This document shows, piece after piece, positions 39,811 through 50,147 of a DNA stretch of 56,393 nt (position 1 is the stretch's first letter; every line of letters starts with the position of its first letter). The notes beneath the pieces are model-generated. The model searched no databases and was not told the DNA's origin. It was given only the letters and a program-made list of their open reading frames with translations. The stretch is from Ascoidea tarda (nom. inval.) (taxonomy: Eukaryota; Ascomycota; Saccharomycetes; Ascoideales; Ascoideaceae), in the NCBI GenBank assembly GCA_030560485.1, contig JAKTTS010000034.1, positions 1 to 56,393 on the forward strand, in the 5' to 3' direction. Position numbers and translations under genes: made by a program.

Positions 39811-41214
39811 ATGATTCCACTTCCTTACGATCCTGCTTTGTTAAGAGAACATGCTTATTATGATACTAAAATAAAGTCTCTAGTATTACCTCCACCTTTA
39901 AAAGGTATTGATGGTAAAAAATTTTATTCTGTAACTGAAAAGGGCTTGGGCTATTTTAATTATATTTTTGCTAATGATGATGACGATGACCAGAGTACCA
40001 ACAACAACAACAATAACAACAATATAAATACCAATACAAAAAATAAAAGAAACAAACATTTTATTGATGATGATCAAATAATTGAAAACACTTATAACAA
40101 CCCTTACTATACTAAACCAGACGATAAACAAATTCAAAATGACCAAACCGATCAAAATGATAATCAATTAGTCGACGATAATAATAACAATATCTTTAAT
40201 ATTAATCTAAATCTGTTTTCAACCTCAATCCTAAACTTCATCTTATTTTCTTTATTGCTATTATCAATATATTCCTTATCCAAAAATCTATACCTTCTTT
40301 TCATTAAAACTAACATTAAATCAATTAATAAAAAGAATCACATCAACAAATTAAAACTAAAGAAAAACGATGACGAAATTACTGATGTCATTGACAATAT
40401 CGATAATATCGATAATATCGATAATATCAATAATATCGATAATATCAATAATATCGCTAACATTAATAACATTGAAAACTCCGAAAACAATTTAAATCAA
40501 ATCTCAAAATTAACAAAAAAATTAATTCAATCTCCCCTTATTTTATCAAATAACTCAAATAATTTAAATAATGACACGGAAACCTTCAAATTTAACAGCA
40601 TTAACGATAATATTAATGACACCATCAATACTAATATTAACAAAAGATTTTTTAATTCAATTGATCTTATGGACGCAATTGAATACGGCTATAATCCAAA
40701 TATGAATAACGATATTGATAATAATAATAACAATAATAACAATAATAATAAAAACAACAATAACAATAACAATAACAATATTAATATTAATAATATAAAT
40801 AACATCAACAGTTTCGAAACTCCAAGACACTCTTATAATTCATCTTTAGGTTCAACTGATATTAATAACGTTCCTCCATTAACACCTGCCTCCATTTCTA
40901 ATTCTCCAATTCTTCAATCTCCATCCCAATTCTTCAATTCATCTCAAAACAATTTCCCTCTTTCAATCTCGATTCCAATGCTAAATAGCAATAGTATTAA
41001 TCATATTAATAACAATGCTCTGATGAATAAACTTAAAAAAAATATTTACAACATTAATAACAACCAAAATACTAACATTTTCCACCCAAGGCAACAATCC
41101 TCTATTGGCCAATTTTATTTGCCTTTTATTCCTGAAGATTCTGTTCAAAATGTTTCTAATGTTTCTAATATTTCAGGAAATCAAATTAGAAATAACCCAA
41201 TTTTACCTATCTAA
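39811..41214 (+). CDS. Single-pass membrane protein, MIPLP family paralogue 2
   Basis: 467 residues with an ATG start. The N terminus, MIPLPYDPALLREHAYYDTK, and the motif GLGYFNYIF pair it with the gene at 27161-28195. One hydrophobic segment near residues 138-157 (FSTSILNFILFSLLLLSIYS) is followed by a basic stretch. Between the conserved N terminus and the helix there is an Asn/Asp-rich insert that paralogue 1 lacks. The tail contains an Asp-Asn-Ile repeat, a poly-Asn run, short TPRHS and Ser-Pro motifs and a terminal SNVSNVSNIS. Function is unknown. The 1.7 kb upstream and 1.8 kb downstream spaces are unusually large for a yeast and suggest complex regulation. Confidence 0.8.
   Translation: MIPLPYDPALLREHAYYDTKIKSLVLPPPLKGIDGKKFYSVTEKGLGYFNYIFANDDDDDQSTNNNNNNNNINTNTKNKRNKHFIDDDQIIENTYNNPYYTKPDDKQIQNDQTDQNDNQLVDDNNNNIFNINLNLFSTSILNFILFSLLLLSIYSLSKNLYLLFIKTNIKSINKKNHINKLKLKKNDDEITDVIDNIDNIDNIDNINNIDNINNIANINNIENSENNLNQISKLTKKLIQSPLILSNNSNNLNNDTETFKFNSINDNINDTINTNINKRFFNSIDLMDAIEYGYNPNMNNDIDNNNNNNNNNNKNNNNNNNNNININNINNINSFETPRHSYNSSLGSTDINNVPPLTPASISNSPILQSPSQFFNSSQNNFPLSISIPMLNSNSINHINNNALMNKLKKNIYNINNNQNTNIFHPRQQSSIGQFYLPFIPEDSVQNVSNVSNISGNQIRNNPILPI
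40390..40470 (+). repeat. GATAATATC 9-bp repeat (Asp-Asn-Ile) in MIPLP paralogue 2
   Basis: About nine GAT/AAT AAT ATC units in frame, giving an Asp/Asn-Asn-Ile repeat on the C-terminal side of the membrane helix. Confidence 0.85.
40720..40779 (+). repeat. Poly-Asn codon run in MIPLP paralogue 2
   Basis: AAT/AAC codons interrupted once by a Lys codon. Confidence 0.85.
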
Positions 41215-43014
41215 TTTTTTTATCTAAAGCACGCAAATTCAAATCATAATTACAAGAACAACAAGTAAATCGTTAATCTTACTTTATTTTATTTTATCTT
41301 GATTTTTCACTTCCAGCTTATCCTTAATTTAATTTAAACTTCAATTCCCTTACCACAACAACACAAATACAAGTATCGGTATAATACCATTGTGATTGCA
41401 ATTATGATTATGATTGAATTTGTCAACCCAAGTTTGAATATCAAATTTTAAATTCAAAAATTTAAATCCAAATTCTAGTATTTTTTTTTATTTTTTTTAT
41501 ATTACAACTTTATGATATGCTTTTTTCCATATGATTCTCTAATCTTTTCTCTAGTTTACCATTTGTCTCCCTTTTTTTAACTAATTTGCATAAAAATGAT
41601 TAGATTCTATTCACTGATCATGATTACTTCTTAGCATCAATTAGCAGGCTCCGTTGCCCTCACGAATCTATACAATATTTTTATCTTGATATTTTTTCTT
41701 CCTCTTCTCTCATCAATATTTCTTTTAATACCTTTTCTGAATTCATTCACTATTAATAGATCACATTTCATCTTAATTTTCTACCGATCTGCGACTATAA
41801 ACTCACTACTCATTCGTTTGATACATCTCTCCAATACATCTTAGAAAATCCAATATTCACTCATCTGAAAGAAATTCCCGTCCCCTGTAAACATTCCCAA
41901 AACCCACCGATCACACGCTTCCCTACTAAAACACGTCAGTCCGCAGATCCCGCAGAAACCGAAAAACCCTCTTGCTCTCACTATTGTTCTCGTGCTTGGT
42001 ATGGAGAAACCTGGTCCGCAGCAGTCACCTGACCGCTGCCAGACCCCAAATCGGATCAGCTGATATACGTTTGTTTTTGAGTTTCCTCGGCTAAATACTA
42101 ACAGCACATTACCATATACACGGTTCTAATGCAAAAATACGCATATAAACAGCGCCACGCGTGTAAAACAATAGATCCGCTGCAGTGGACCTGTTTCTCC
42201 TTTTCTTCCTGTTGCAACGACCAGCTATTGTTTGTTGTTCTCTTGCTGTTAGGGTCTTTGTTGCCTCTTCTTCTTCCTTTGCCTCTGTTTCTTCTTTCAA
42301 TTTTGCTACTGCTGTATCTGCTCTCTACTGCGTTTGCTCAGAAACTGCTCCACAACCTGCTGTTTTCTCTTACTGATTGAATTGTCCTGTGTTTCTTCTG
42401 CTATCTGAAACCAAAACACGTTACTGATATTTAGATCTGAGCCACTTCTGGCACTCTATGACATTTTGATAACTGACCAGTTACTCAATCCTCATTAGCC
42501 ATTGTTTTTTCTTTAATCAATCTCAGTCTGCTACTTTCGAAACAGTGTTTGGTTCCAATTATATCAAGAGCAGTAGATAAAAATTTCACACGCCTGTCAC
42601 AGGTTAATTTGACTATTAATTGTTAAATAATAATTATTAGATTTGGAATTTTCAAAATTTCTTATTAGTTTGAATCAAAAATTACAGTTTTTTTAAATTT
42701 TTTTTTTTTTCACAATCAAGTCACAATTCAAAATTTATTGTTAGACGTATTATTGAACCACCTGTACAAACCCATAGTATTCTAATACTTCAATATCCTA
42801 CTCATTTCAATATCTCAATCATTTTAATTTGTTCTTTAAATTTGTTTTGAGTCTGCTATAAGAATTCAGCCTAATTTCAAAATCAATTACTCATTCTTTT
42901 TATTTAGATTCGATTGAAAGGTTGAATTAGTTTCCTCTAAATTTACCACATAAATACTAAATTATCCCAAACTGTACTAAATAATTCCAAATTATATCAT
43001 ACACCAATAATAAA
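41215..43014. other. 1.8 kb intergenic region upstream of the first SEC2 gene
   Basis: AT-rich flanks with a GC-richer core at 41870-42060 and a CT-rich stretch at 42185-42400. An 83-codon ATG frame at 42129-42380 encodes a Leu-rich chain that mirrors the CT-rich DNA; I do not support it as a gene. No tRNA was seen. Confidence 0.55.
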
Positions 43015-45732
43015 ATGATGAGCTTTTTTTCATCATCATCATCTTCCTCAAAAAAATCCAAATTTAATTCTCAAAGTAACAATAACAATAACTATAGAAC
43101 TAATGAAGAATATAATATATTAGTGGAAAAGATAAATGAATTATCCTTAAAATTGATGACAGTTGTTGACGAACAATCTGAAATACTGGGTGCATTAATC
43201 AATGAACAAAATTTATCAAACGATTTAAATGAAAAAATTATAGATTTAGAATCAATTAATTTGAATTTAAAAAGTAAAATTTTCTCACTAAATAATGAAA
43301 TTGATGAGAAAAATAAATTACTAAATATCTATAAAGAACAATTACAAGATTTGAAAAAAATGTTGCATAATCTCAATCAACCAAATCAAGGCAATGGTCC
43401 AATAAATAATAACTCTAATCTTAATTATAACTATAACCATAACCATAACCATAACCATAACCATAGCTATAATTATAATCAAAATCAAAATCAAAATCAC
43501 AACTATAAAAATAGTCATAATGATAAAAAAAGTATTAATGATTCTTACGATAACCCATTTTTAGCGAATTTATTATTTTCACCTTCGATTAATACACTAA
43601 GATATGATTTAAAATTATTCAATTATTTTAAATTATTATTAAAAGAATTTAATGACAGCAATCAAGGAAATATTAAAAACAATCTCGATATCAGTATAAC
43701 TAATAATATAATATTATACTCAAAATTTTATAAAAGACTACTAGCTGATGACATTGATCCAACGTTGAGATTAGATGCTGCACCAGGAGTATCATGGATT
43801 CAAAAGAAATCTTTATTTAATTCGATGTTTCAAGGTATAATTAAATTTGAACCAATGATCTCTATAACAATTGATAACCATAATGACAACAATCTAAATA
43901 ATATTCAAAAGGATTCAGATCCTGCATTAACCCCTAGAAATTTTGGTAAAGATTGTTCACTTTGTGGTGAATCAAGAAATTATAAAAACATAAATTATCA
44001 AAGAACTATCAACTTAACATATAATATATCCAATAGTGTTTATAAATATGCTATTTGTAATCTTTGTAAATATAAAGTTGAGAGCATAGTTGAGTTGTTT
44101 GAATTTTTAAGGTCTTTAAATCAAAATTTATCAACTCATAAATGGGGAAAGGATTTATTAAATGTTAGTATTGATAACATTAATAACAATGAGTATGATG
44201 ATGATAAATTTGAATATTATAATGATAGATTTGATTGTAATGATAAATCTACTAAAATAAGTCAAAAGAAAGCATGGATTGAATGTTGTAGAATCCGATT
44301 GAAATTATTTTGGGCAAGAACTGGATTTAAATTTAATGATGAAGTTCATATAATTGATAATAAAGAGTTTTCAGATTCTCAAATTGAGGGGAAATATCAT
44401 TATTCTAGGCATTTTACTCAACAAAGTAGTATGAGCAATAGTATTAATAATGGCAAGTCATTAAGTTTGGTCAAGACAAGATCTAGATCGCACTCTAATC
44501 AATATTATCATCACCATAATAATATTAATAACAATAGTCTTAGTAACAATAATATCAATAATATCAATAATATCAGAAATAATCCTAATGAAATGCTTAA
44601 GAGTAGATTGGTTTATTTTAATAAACAATCATCATTAATAGAGAATGAAAACGAGAATAAAAGCAATGAGTTTAGCATTATTGGGAATAATAAAAATAGC
44701 ATTATCAAGAGTAATAATATGAAAAATAATTTTAATAATGTTCGAGTGAATAGAAGTACAAGTTTAACGAGTACAAGTTATGCACCAGTTAGTGTTAGTG
44801 ATACTAGAACCGAACTTAATAAGATCAATGAGAACAATGCTATTAGTAATGACTGTAATAGTAATAGTACAAGTAAAAGCGAATCAGTGGAGAGTGATTC
44901 AAGAAGCACTACTAATAAATCGTCACCTTTATCGAATGATACAACAGCCAGTAGTCTTTCAGATGGTGAGACTATTAATAACCAAACTGCTTTTAATAAA
45001 GTTAAAACTGTTGAGAATAATGGTAATGAAAATGATGCTAGTAACAATAATAGTAATAATAATATTCATATTGAAAATAAAACTCAAGACCCAAATCAAA
45101 ATAATGGGAATAATGATAATAAAAATGAAAGTCTAAATGAAAAACTAAATGAAAAACTCAATGGAATTGAGAATATTGAAAAAGAGATTAACGATTTTAG
45201 ATTTGATATGGATATCAATAACACTGATAGTGATTTGGATATGTCAGATATTTATGATGATTATTCGAACTCGTCAATTAATAAAATGAACAAAGAAGGT
45301 ATAAAGATGAGAAACGAAGATGAAAGTGAAAATGAGACACACAACAGACAAGCAACTGCTTCCACTTCAGCAACATTAACACCTTTGGTGGTTTCAGGAC
45401 AGTCGTTGAGCAAAAGCAAGAACCTTGGGCTCAGAATCGAAACGTCAAACTTGAACAGCAACTTGAACAGGAACGTGGTGATCACCAACAATCTGCAGGA
45501 AACTTCAGGCAGTGGCCCAGAGAACACATCTAGCTCTGTCCACTCTGCGAGCTCTACCATCACCAAAGTGTCGCCCATTGTGTTGAAGAAAAGCAGCTTA
45601 TCCAGCAGATTCGCCATGTTTGAGAAGGGCTCAGATACCACACTGCTGGGTGCTGCAAAGAACCGCGTGGCATCTGCTTCTTCTGGCAAGAACTTGCAGA
45701 GTCGAATCCAGATGTTCGAGAACACGCTCTGA
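43015..45732 (+). CDS. Sec2-type Rab guanine nucleotide exchange factor, copy 1
   Basis: 905 residues with ATG at 43015 (a second ATG follows directly). Sec2 is the exchange factor for Sec4 on secretory vesicles. The N-terminal coiled-coil GEF region is at about 27-125 (LVEKINELSLKLMTVVDEQSE onward). The conserved Rabin8/Sec2 C-terminal module includes LLFSPSINTLRYDLKLFNYF, DDIDPTLRLDAAPGVSW, CSLCGESR and CNLCKYKVESIVELFEFLRSL, then AWIECCRIRLKLFWARTGF. The two CxxC pairs suggest a zinc site. The rest is Asn/Ser-rich. A C-terminal block with FAMFEKG and RIQMFENTL repeats an F.MFE motif. The gene is followed 430 bp later, in the same direction, by a diverged paralogue with the same order of modules. 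Which copy is the true SEC2 is not decidable here. Confidence 0.85.
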   Translation: MMSFFSSSSSSSKKSKFNSQSNNNNNYRTNEEYNILVEKINELSLKLMTVVDEQSEILGALINEQNLSNDLNEKIIDLESINLNLKSKIFSLNNEIDEKNKLLNIYKEQLQDLKKMLHNLNQPNQGNGPINNNSNLNYNYNHNHNHNHNHSYNYNQNQNQNHNYKNSHNDKKSINDSYDNPFLANLLFSPSINTLRYDLKLFNYFKLLLKEFNDSNQGNIKNNLDISITNNIILYSKFYKRLLADDIDPTLRLDAAPGVSWIQKKSLFNSMFQGIIKFEPMISITIDNHNDNNLNNIQKDSDPALTPRNFGKDCSLCGESRNYKNINYQRTINLTYNISNSVYKYAICNLCKYKVESIVELFEFLRSLNQNLSTHKWGKDLLNVSIDNINNNEYDDDKFEYYNDRFDCNDKSTKISQKKAWIECCRIRLKLFWARTGFKFNDEVHIIDNKEFSDSQIEGKYHYSRHFTQQSSMSNSINNGKSLSLVKTRSRSHSNQYYHHHNNINNNSLSNNNINNINNIRNNPNEMLKSRLVYFNKQSSLIENENENKSNEFSIIGNNKNSIIKSNNMKNNFNNVRVNRSTSLTSTSYAPVSVSDTRTELNKINENNAISNDCNSNSTSKSESVESDSRSTTNKSSPLSNDTTASSLSDGETINNQTAFNKVKTVENNGNENDASNNNSNNNIHIENKTQDPNQNNGNNDNKNESLNEKLNEKLNGIENIEKEINDFRFDMDINNTDSDLDMSDIYDDYSNSSINKMNKEGIKMRNEDESENETHNRQATASTSATLTPLVVSGQSLSKSKNLGLRIETSNLNSNLNRNVVITNNLQETSGSGPENTSSSVHSASSTITKVSPIVLKKSSLSSRFAMFEKGSDTTLLGAAKNRVASASSGKNLQSRIQMFENTL
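43433..43465 (+). repeat. AACCAT repeat (Asn-His) in SEC2 copy 1
   Basis: About five AACCAT units encode Asn-His dipeptides, followed by Asn-Gln repeats, in the linker after the coiled coil. Confidence 0.85.
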
Positions 45733-46162
45733 GCGCGGTGGCTGTAGCAATTAAGGGGTCTGAGGGCCCGCGAGCTCCTGCACTCTCTACTGAAACAACC
45801 CAGTGCTGTGGAACAGCTGCAGACAAAAAGCGGTTTTGACGGCGTGCCGAAACGAGCACCGAAGCGCGCTTCGTTTGGTTGCCTGTGCGGTCTCAACTCT
45901 GTTTGGTTTGACTTGATCTTGATCTGTGATCTGATCTTTGCTTCTTCTGCTTCCTCGTCTGGGTCTTCTTCTGGGTCTTCTTTTGGGTCTCTTTTTTTCG
46001 CACAAGATACTGCTTCCAGGCTGCTACAGAACTGCTTGTGCTGCTATTTAATTCTTTTTTTATTCTTCTTCTGCTGCTTCTTCTGCCGCTGTTCTCGTTG
46101 CATGCTTCCCTCCACTGTCCTTTGTCTGCACCATCAATTTCGTTTATCTACTGCATTTCAAC
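45733..46162. other. GC-richer spacer between the two SEC2 genes
   Basis: 430 bp. The left half is GC-rich. The right half has GGGTCTTCTTCT-type repeats (about 45960-45993) and a CTTCTGCTGCTTCTTCTGC element (46065-46087), about 75 bp before the ATG of copy 2. The frame across it opens with GTG and is not supported. Confidence 0.55.
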
Positions 46163-47191
46163 ATGGACAATGAAGAAGAGAAACGAATCTCTGCCAAAGT
46201 GGGCGATTTATCTGCTCAGTTGATCACCGCTATTGGTAAACAGTCTGAATTGGAAGAACAGCTTTTTTTGGTCACTAAAAAATTCGAAAACGAAAGAAAA
46301 AAAAACTTATCCTTATCTAATATAGAGAACGATTACCAATTCCTCTTGAAGCAACATCAATCACTATCAAAAGAAAATACCGAATTAAAATCTGAAAACA
46401 TTAAATTATTAAATTTGAAAAATGCTTCGGATTTGGAAGTTAAAAACTTGAGTAAAGAAGTTGATGAATTATCCACTCAATTATTCTCTGAAGCAAACAA
46501 AATGGTGTCAGATGCTAAAAGTGAAACTGAATCCTATAAAAGGAAAAATATTAATTTAATCAATGAAATTAATGAAAAGGATTCATTATTATCAAACTAT
46601 TCTGATCAGTTGAAAAATTTAAAATTAGTGCTACAAAAACTAGAAGATAATAATAACAATAATAACAGTCAGTATCAATACCAATATCAGCTACAATCCC
46701 CAATTAGATATTCTCCTACTTTGACCAATTTCACAAACAATACAAATTCCCCTGATACCTTTTCAACCTCAATCCAAATACAATCTCAATCTTCTTTACA
46801 ATCTTCAGTTTCAACCCCCAAGACAAATTCTCATATTATCAGTAATATCTCAATATCGAATTCTTTATCTCAATCAAAATCTCATTCTTCAATGAATTCA
46901 AATGAGTACTTTAATACAAATTTATCAAACCTATTATATTCCCCAACCGTACAGTCAATTCGTTATGATTTATCTTTATTTAATCTTTTCACAACTTTTA
47001 TTCAATCAATAGACGATTTGAATAATCAAAATGATATCAATAATGCATTTATATCGTCTCCTTCCCCTTCAAATTCTCATTCTCATTCTCACTTATCTTC
47101 ACATTCACCTTCAAACTCATTTAGTAATAAAAAATCTTTAAGTTATACTGCAATCTTAGCAAATAAATACAATAGTTTGACCAACAACAGC

Positions 47192-47226
<35 letters not shown>

Positions 47227-47566
47227 GAAAAATTCTCCGGCGTCTTATTCAAATTCTCCATCACAATCTTTACCACTCTCATCTTCAAATTCTTCCTCTT
47301 TTTCTTCTCATTTAAAAGACTCAAAATTTTATAAAAAAATTTACAATGATGATATTGACCTAACCTTAAAATTAGACTCAGCTCCAGGTGTATCTTGGTT
47401 GCAAAAAAAACCTTTATTAAATTCTTTAATAAATGGTAAAGTGATTATTGAGCCAATCTCCGCTATTAATGAAACCTGGAAACTATCAAATGCCAATAAT
47501 ACCAATACTATTACTAATAACAATAATAATAACAATAATAATAATAACAATAATAATAATAATAAC

Positions 47567-47608
<42 letters not shown>

Positions 47609-48799
47609 ATTAATAATGATAAACTTCAAAAATTGTACCATTTTCCTTCAAATTCTCCTCCCGTAGCTCTCTTCAACTCTTGTGCATTATGTGGTGAATC
47701 GAGGTCTGATATTCTAGAACATTCAAGACTTCATATGCTAAGAATTCAAAATAAATTAAGGAAAAAATCTTTATCAAAACAGGAGTTTAATAATAACAAT
47801 AACAATAATTCTACTAATCCCAACTTGGAATCCTCAGCAAATAAATTTCCTCTTTGTCATTATTGTCTTTTTAGAGTTAGAGCAGTGTGCGAACTATTCG
47901 CTTTTTTCAGATCAATTAAAAATGGTGTATATGGGAAAAATTTATCTAAAAATGATTTATTCATAAAAAAAGCCTGGGTTGAATGTTGCAGAATCCGTTC
48001 TAAAATGTTTTGGAGCAGAATAGGCATTTGGGAAATAGATGGGAATTATATTGACAATAAAATTTTCAATAAAGATCAATTGGAATCAAATCATAATCTT
48101 AATAACCTTAATAATCCTAACAATTTCAACTTTAATACGAATAACAATATTAACAACAACCCTAATAATACCAAACACAACTCTTCTACTTTCATTGATT
48201 ATTCTCCACCAATAAATTATAATAGAGAAAGTGTTTTAACTTCTCCTTCAATAGATTCTTCTTTGACAAATATCATATCCAATAATACAATAAATAACAG
48301 CTTAAGCATTAATGATAGTGACGAATTTATTACACCAAAATCAACAAACGATTATGAACATGATCATAACAATGAAATAAAAGATCCTAATATTCAATAT
48401 AAATTGGGAAAATTAGATCCAAGTAAAAGTAAAATTGATTTAAAATTAAATTTAAATGCTACTCAACCAAATGAAAATCTGCTTTCAACTAATAAAAGTT
48501 CTAATTCTCAAGCCTCGATCAACAAATCAACCTCAAGCTTAGATCCAAATAATCCTAATACGCATCTTTATTTGAAGAGGAAGATTCCAACTTTAGATCC
48601 TGGAAGATCAACTACAACTTTAGTAAGTACCGATTCTAAAGTTGATATTTTTGAAACTGATCTACAAGCAACCATATCAAAGATTTATCAATTTGAAAAT
48701 GGTGTGAGCAAAAATCACAATGAAGATAGTGATAGACCAAAGGTTAAACTTGTTCCAGCTTCTCCAAATGTTCAGAAATTTGAAGAAAGCTTGAAATAG
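46163..48799 (+). CDS. Sec2-type Rab guanine nucleotide exchange factor, copy 2
   Basis: 878 residues with ATG in the context ACATGGA. The coiled-coil GEF region (about 8-160) begins AKVGDLSAQLITAIGKQSELEEQ and is longer and more regular than in copy 1. The C-terminal module reads NLLYSPTVQSIRYDLSLFNLF, DDIDLTLKLDSAPGVSWLQKKP, CALCGESR, LCHYCLFRVRAVCELFAFFRSI and AWVECCRIRSKMFWSRIG, in the same order as copy 1. Two Asn runs (13 and about 30 residues) sit inside the module, so the zinc-like CxxC pairs are far apart in sequence. The C terminus lacks the MFE block but keeps KFEESL. The better-preserved GEF coil suggests this copy may be the main exchange factor; that is inference. Confidence 0.87.
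47190..47228 (+). repeat. Poly-Asn codon run in SEC2 copy 2
   Basis: AAC/AAT codons, about 12 Asn, followed by Lys-Lys-Asn. Confidence 0.85.
47513..47605 (+). repeat. Long poly-Asn codon run in SEC2 copy 2
   Basis: About 30 consecutive AAT/AAC codons, placed inside the conserved C-terminal module just before the CALCGESR motif. Confidence 0.9.
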
Positions 48800-49342
48800 T
48801 TTTTAAAGCCCCAAGAGAAATTAATTTTCAATACTTATATCATCATTCATTTTAAACCTTTTATTTTTCTATTTTTTTTTTCTTTGGCTAAATTATTCTA
48901 TGCTAGTTGTTTTATTTGTGTCTTTTCTTTGTTTTCAGTACTTTTTATCTTCATCTTTATTGCTTGAATTCTGAAATTCATCCATTCTGTTTTTTTTTCT
49001 TTACACCATAAAAATTCTCTGATTGAATCAAATTTTTTGATACTTCATTGAACTTTATTGATTTTCATTATATGTTTTTTTGTTTTTTTTATTCAGTGTA
49101 ATTTTAGTGTAACTTTTCTTTTCTTGTTGACTGTTTTACTTTAATTAGTTATCCATAATTGAATTTATGAGTTTTTTCAATAAAAGTTATATTGTAGAAC
49201 TTTAACTTCTGGCCGTAGATTTCAGTTTTCTCCAAAGTTTGAGAAAGAGACTAAACCAATCACAACCCACTCTGATAGAAATTTAATAAAAAGCAAAAAC
49301 TCAATCACAAACAATCCTGCTGAGGGAACAAGAAAAAATAGA
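48800..49342. other. AT-rich spacer between SEC2 copy 2 and GTF1
   Basis: 543 bp, T-rich on the left (3' end of SEC2 copy 2) and more mixed near the GTF1 start. I see no gene, RNA or notable motif. Confidence 0.6.
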
Positions 49343-49909
49343 ATGTTGCCTAGACCCATTTTGCGCTGTTTTGTTCGATACAACTCCACCAACGTCGCTT
49401 CTGTTGGCAAACCCTTCAAGTCGTTGGAAGAGATTAAAAAATTTTTAGCAACACCAAGTTGGAACCCAAAGGATTTTGTGCTGAGTGACAAAACAGTTGG
49501 AGATGCTTCCAGCGAGAAGAAGTTGGTCACCACTGATGAGTTGAAGTATCTCTTGAAGCTATCGAACTTGAAGCTTCCCCAGGACGAGCAAGACCAACAG
49601 ACTCTACTAAACGAGTTGAACAACCAGATCAAGTTTGTCAATAGTCTCCATTCTTTGCCTGTGAGCTCTTTGGTTGGATGTGGAGGAGACCTGAGCTCGA
49701 TCAGCGAGCAAATCAGACTCTCTAGCAACTCGAGGATACTCGACAACAACTCAGTGCCATTGAGCTTCGACGAGTTGATGAGCAGCATTTCCTCCATCAG
49801 CAGCAGGGTCGATGCTGAGAAGGGCGAGGTGTCGAGCTCCTGGGAACCCATGGAGTTGACCTCCAACCCACTGAACGACCACCAGTATGTAGTTGTCGAA
49901 AAGCCTTAG
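49343..49909 (+). CDS. GTF1: Mitochondrial Glu-tRNA(Gln) amidotransferase subunit F (GatF)
   Basis: 188 residues with an ATG start. The N terminus, MLPRPILRCFVRYNS, is basic and hydroxylated like a mitochondrial presequence. The conserved part matches yeast GatF: KPFKSLEEIKKFLATPSWNPKD near residue 24, then TTDELKYLLKLSNLKLP and a helical region with FVNSLHSLPV. GatF replaces GatC in budding yeast mitochondria; with GatA and GatB it converts Glu-tRNA(Gln) to Gln-tRNA(Gln). The C-terminal part is Ser-rich. The gene is GC-rich for this window and contains three CTG codons, all at variable polar-looking positions. UFD1-type gene follows 238 bp downstream in the same direction. Confidence 0.85.
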   Translation: MLPRPILRCFVRYNSTNVASVGKPFKSLEEIKKFLATPSWNPKDFVLSDKTVGDASSEKKLVTTDELKYLLKLSNLKLPQDEQDQQTLLNELNNQIKFVNSLHSLPVSSLVGCGGDLSSISEQIRLSSNSRILDNNSVPLSFDELMSSISSISSRVDAEKGEVSSSWEPMELTSNPLNDHQYVVVEKP

Positions 49910-50104
49910 ATAGTTCTGTGTTGTGGGCTTCTGAGCTGCTTCTGCTGCTTCTGCTTCTTTCCCTGGTTTCTACCAGCGGTTTCACAGAGGTTCAGCTCAT
50001 TTGCTGACAAATCTGCTCAACAAAACCAGTAATATTGCCACCTTTTGGCCAACTCTTGCAATCTAAGTACTTCTTTCTCAAAGTGTAGCAGAAGACACTG
50101 CTTC

Positions 50105-50142
50105 TTTCCCAGATTTTGCTTCTTTCCCAGATTTTGCTTCTT
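50105..50142 (+). repeat. 18-bp direct repeat before the UFD1-type gene
   Basis: Two copies of GCTTCTTTCCCAGATTTT follow each other and end just before the ATG at 50148, so they are probably in the 5' leader. Confidence 0.8.
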
Positions 50143-50147
50143 CAACG

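Noticed and set aside
42129-42380. 83-codon ATG frame encoding a Leu-rich hydrophobic chain
   Set aside because: The Leu run is what a CT-rich promoter tract gives in this frame. There is no charged flank or conserved motif, though an upstream ORF is not excluded.
45808-46173. 121-codon frame overlapping the start of SEC2 copy 2
   Set aside because: It starts with GTG and mirrors the CT-rich repeats of the spacer. The overlapping SEC2 start is far better supported.
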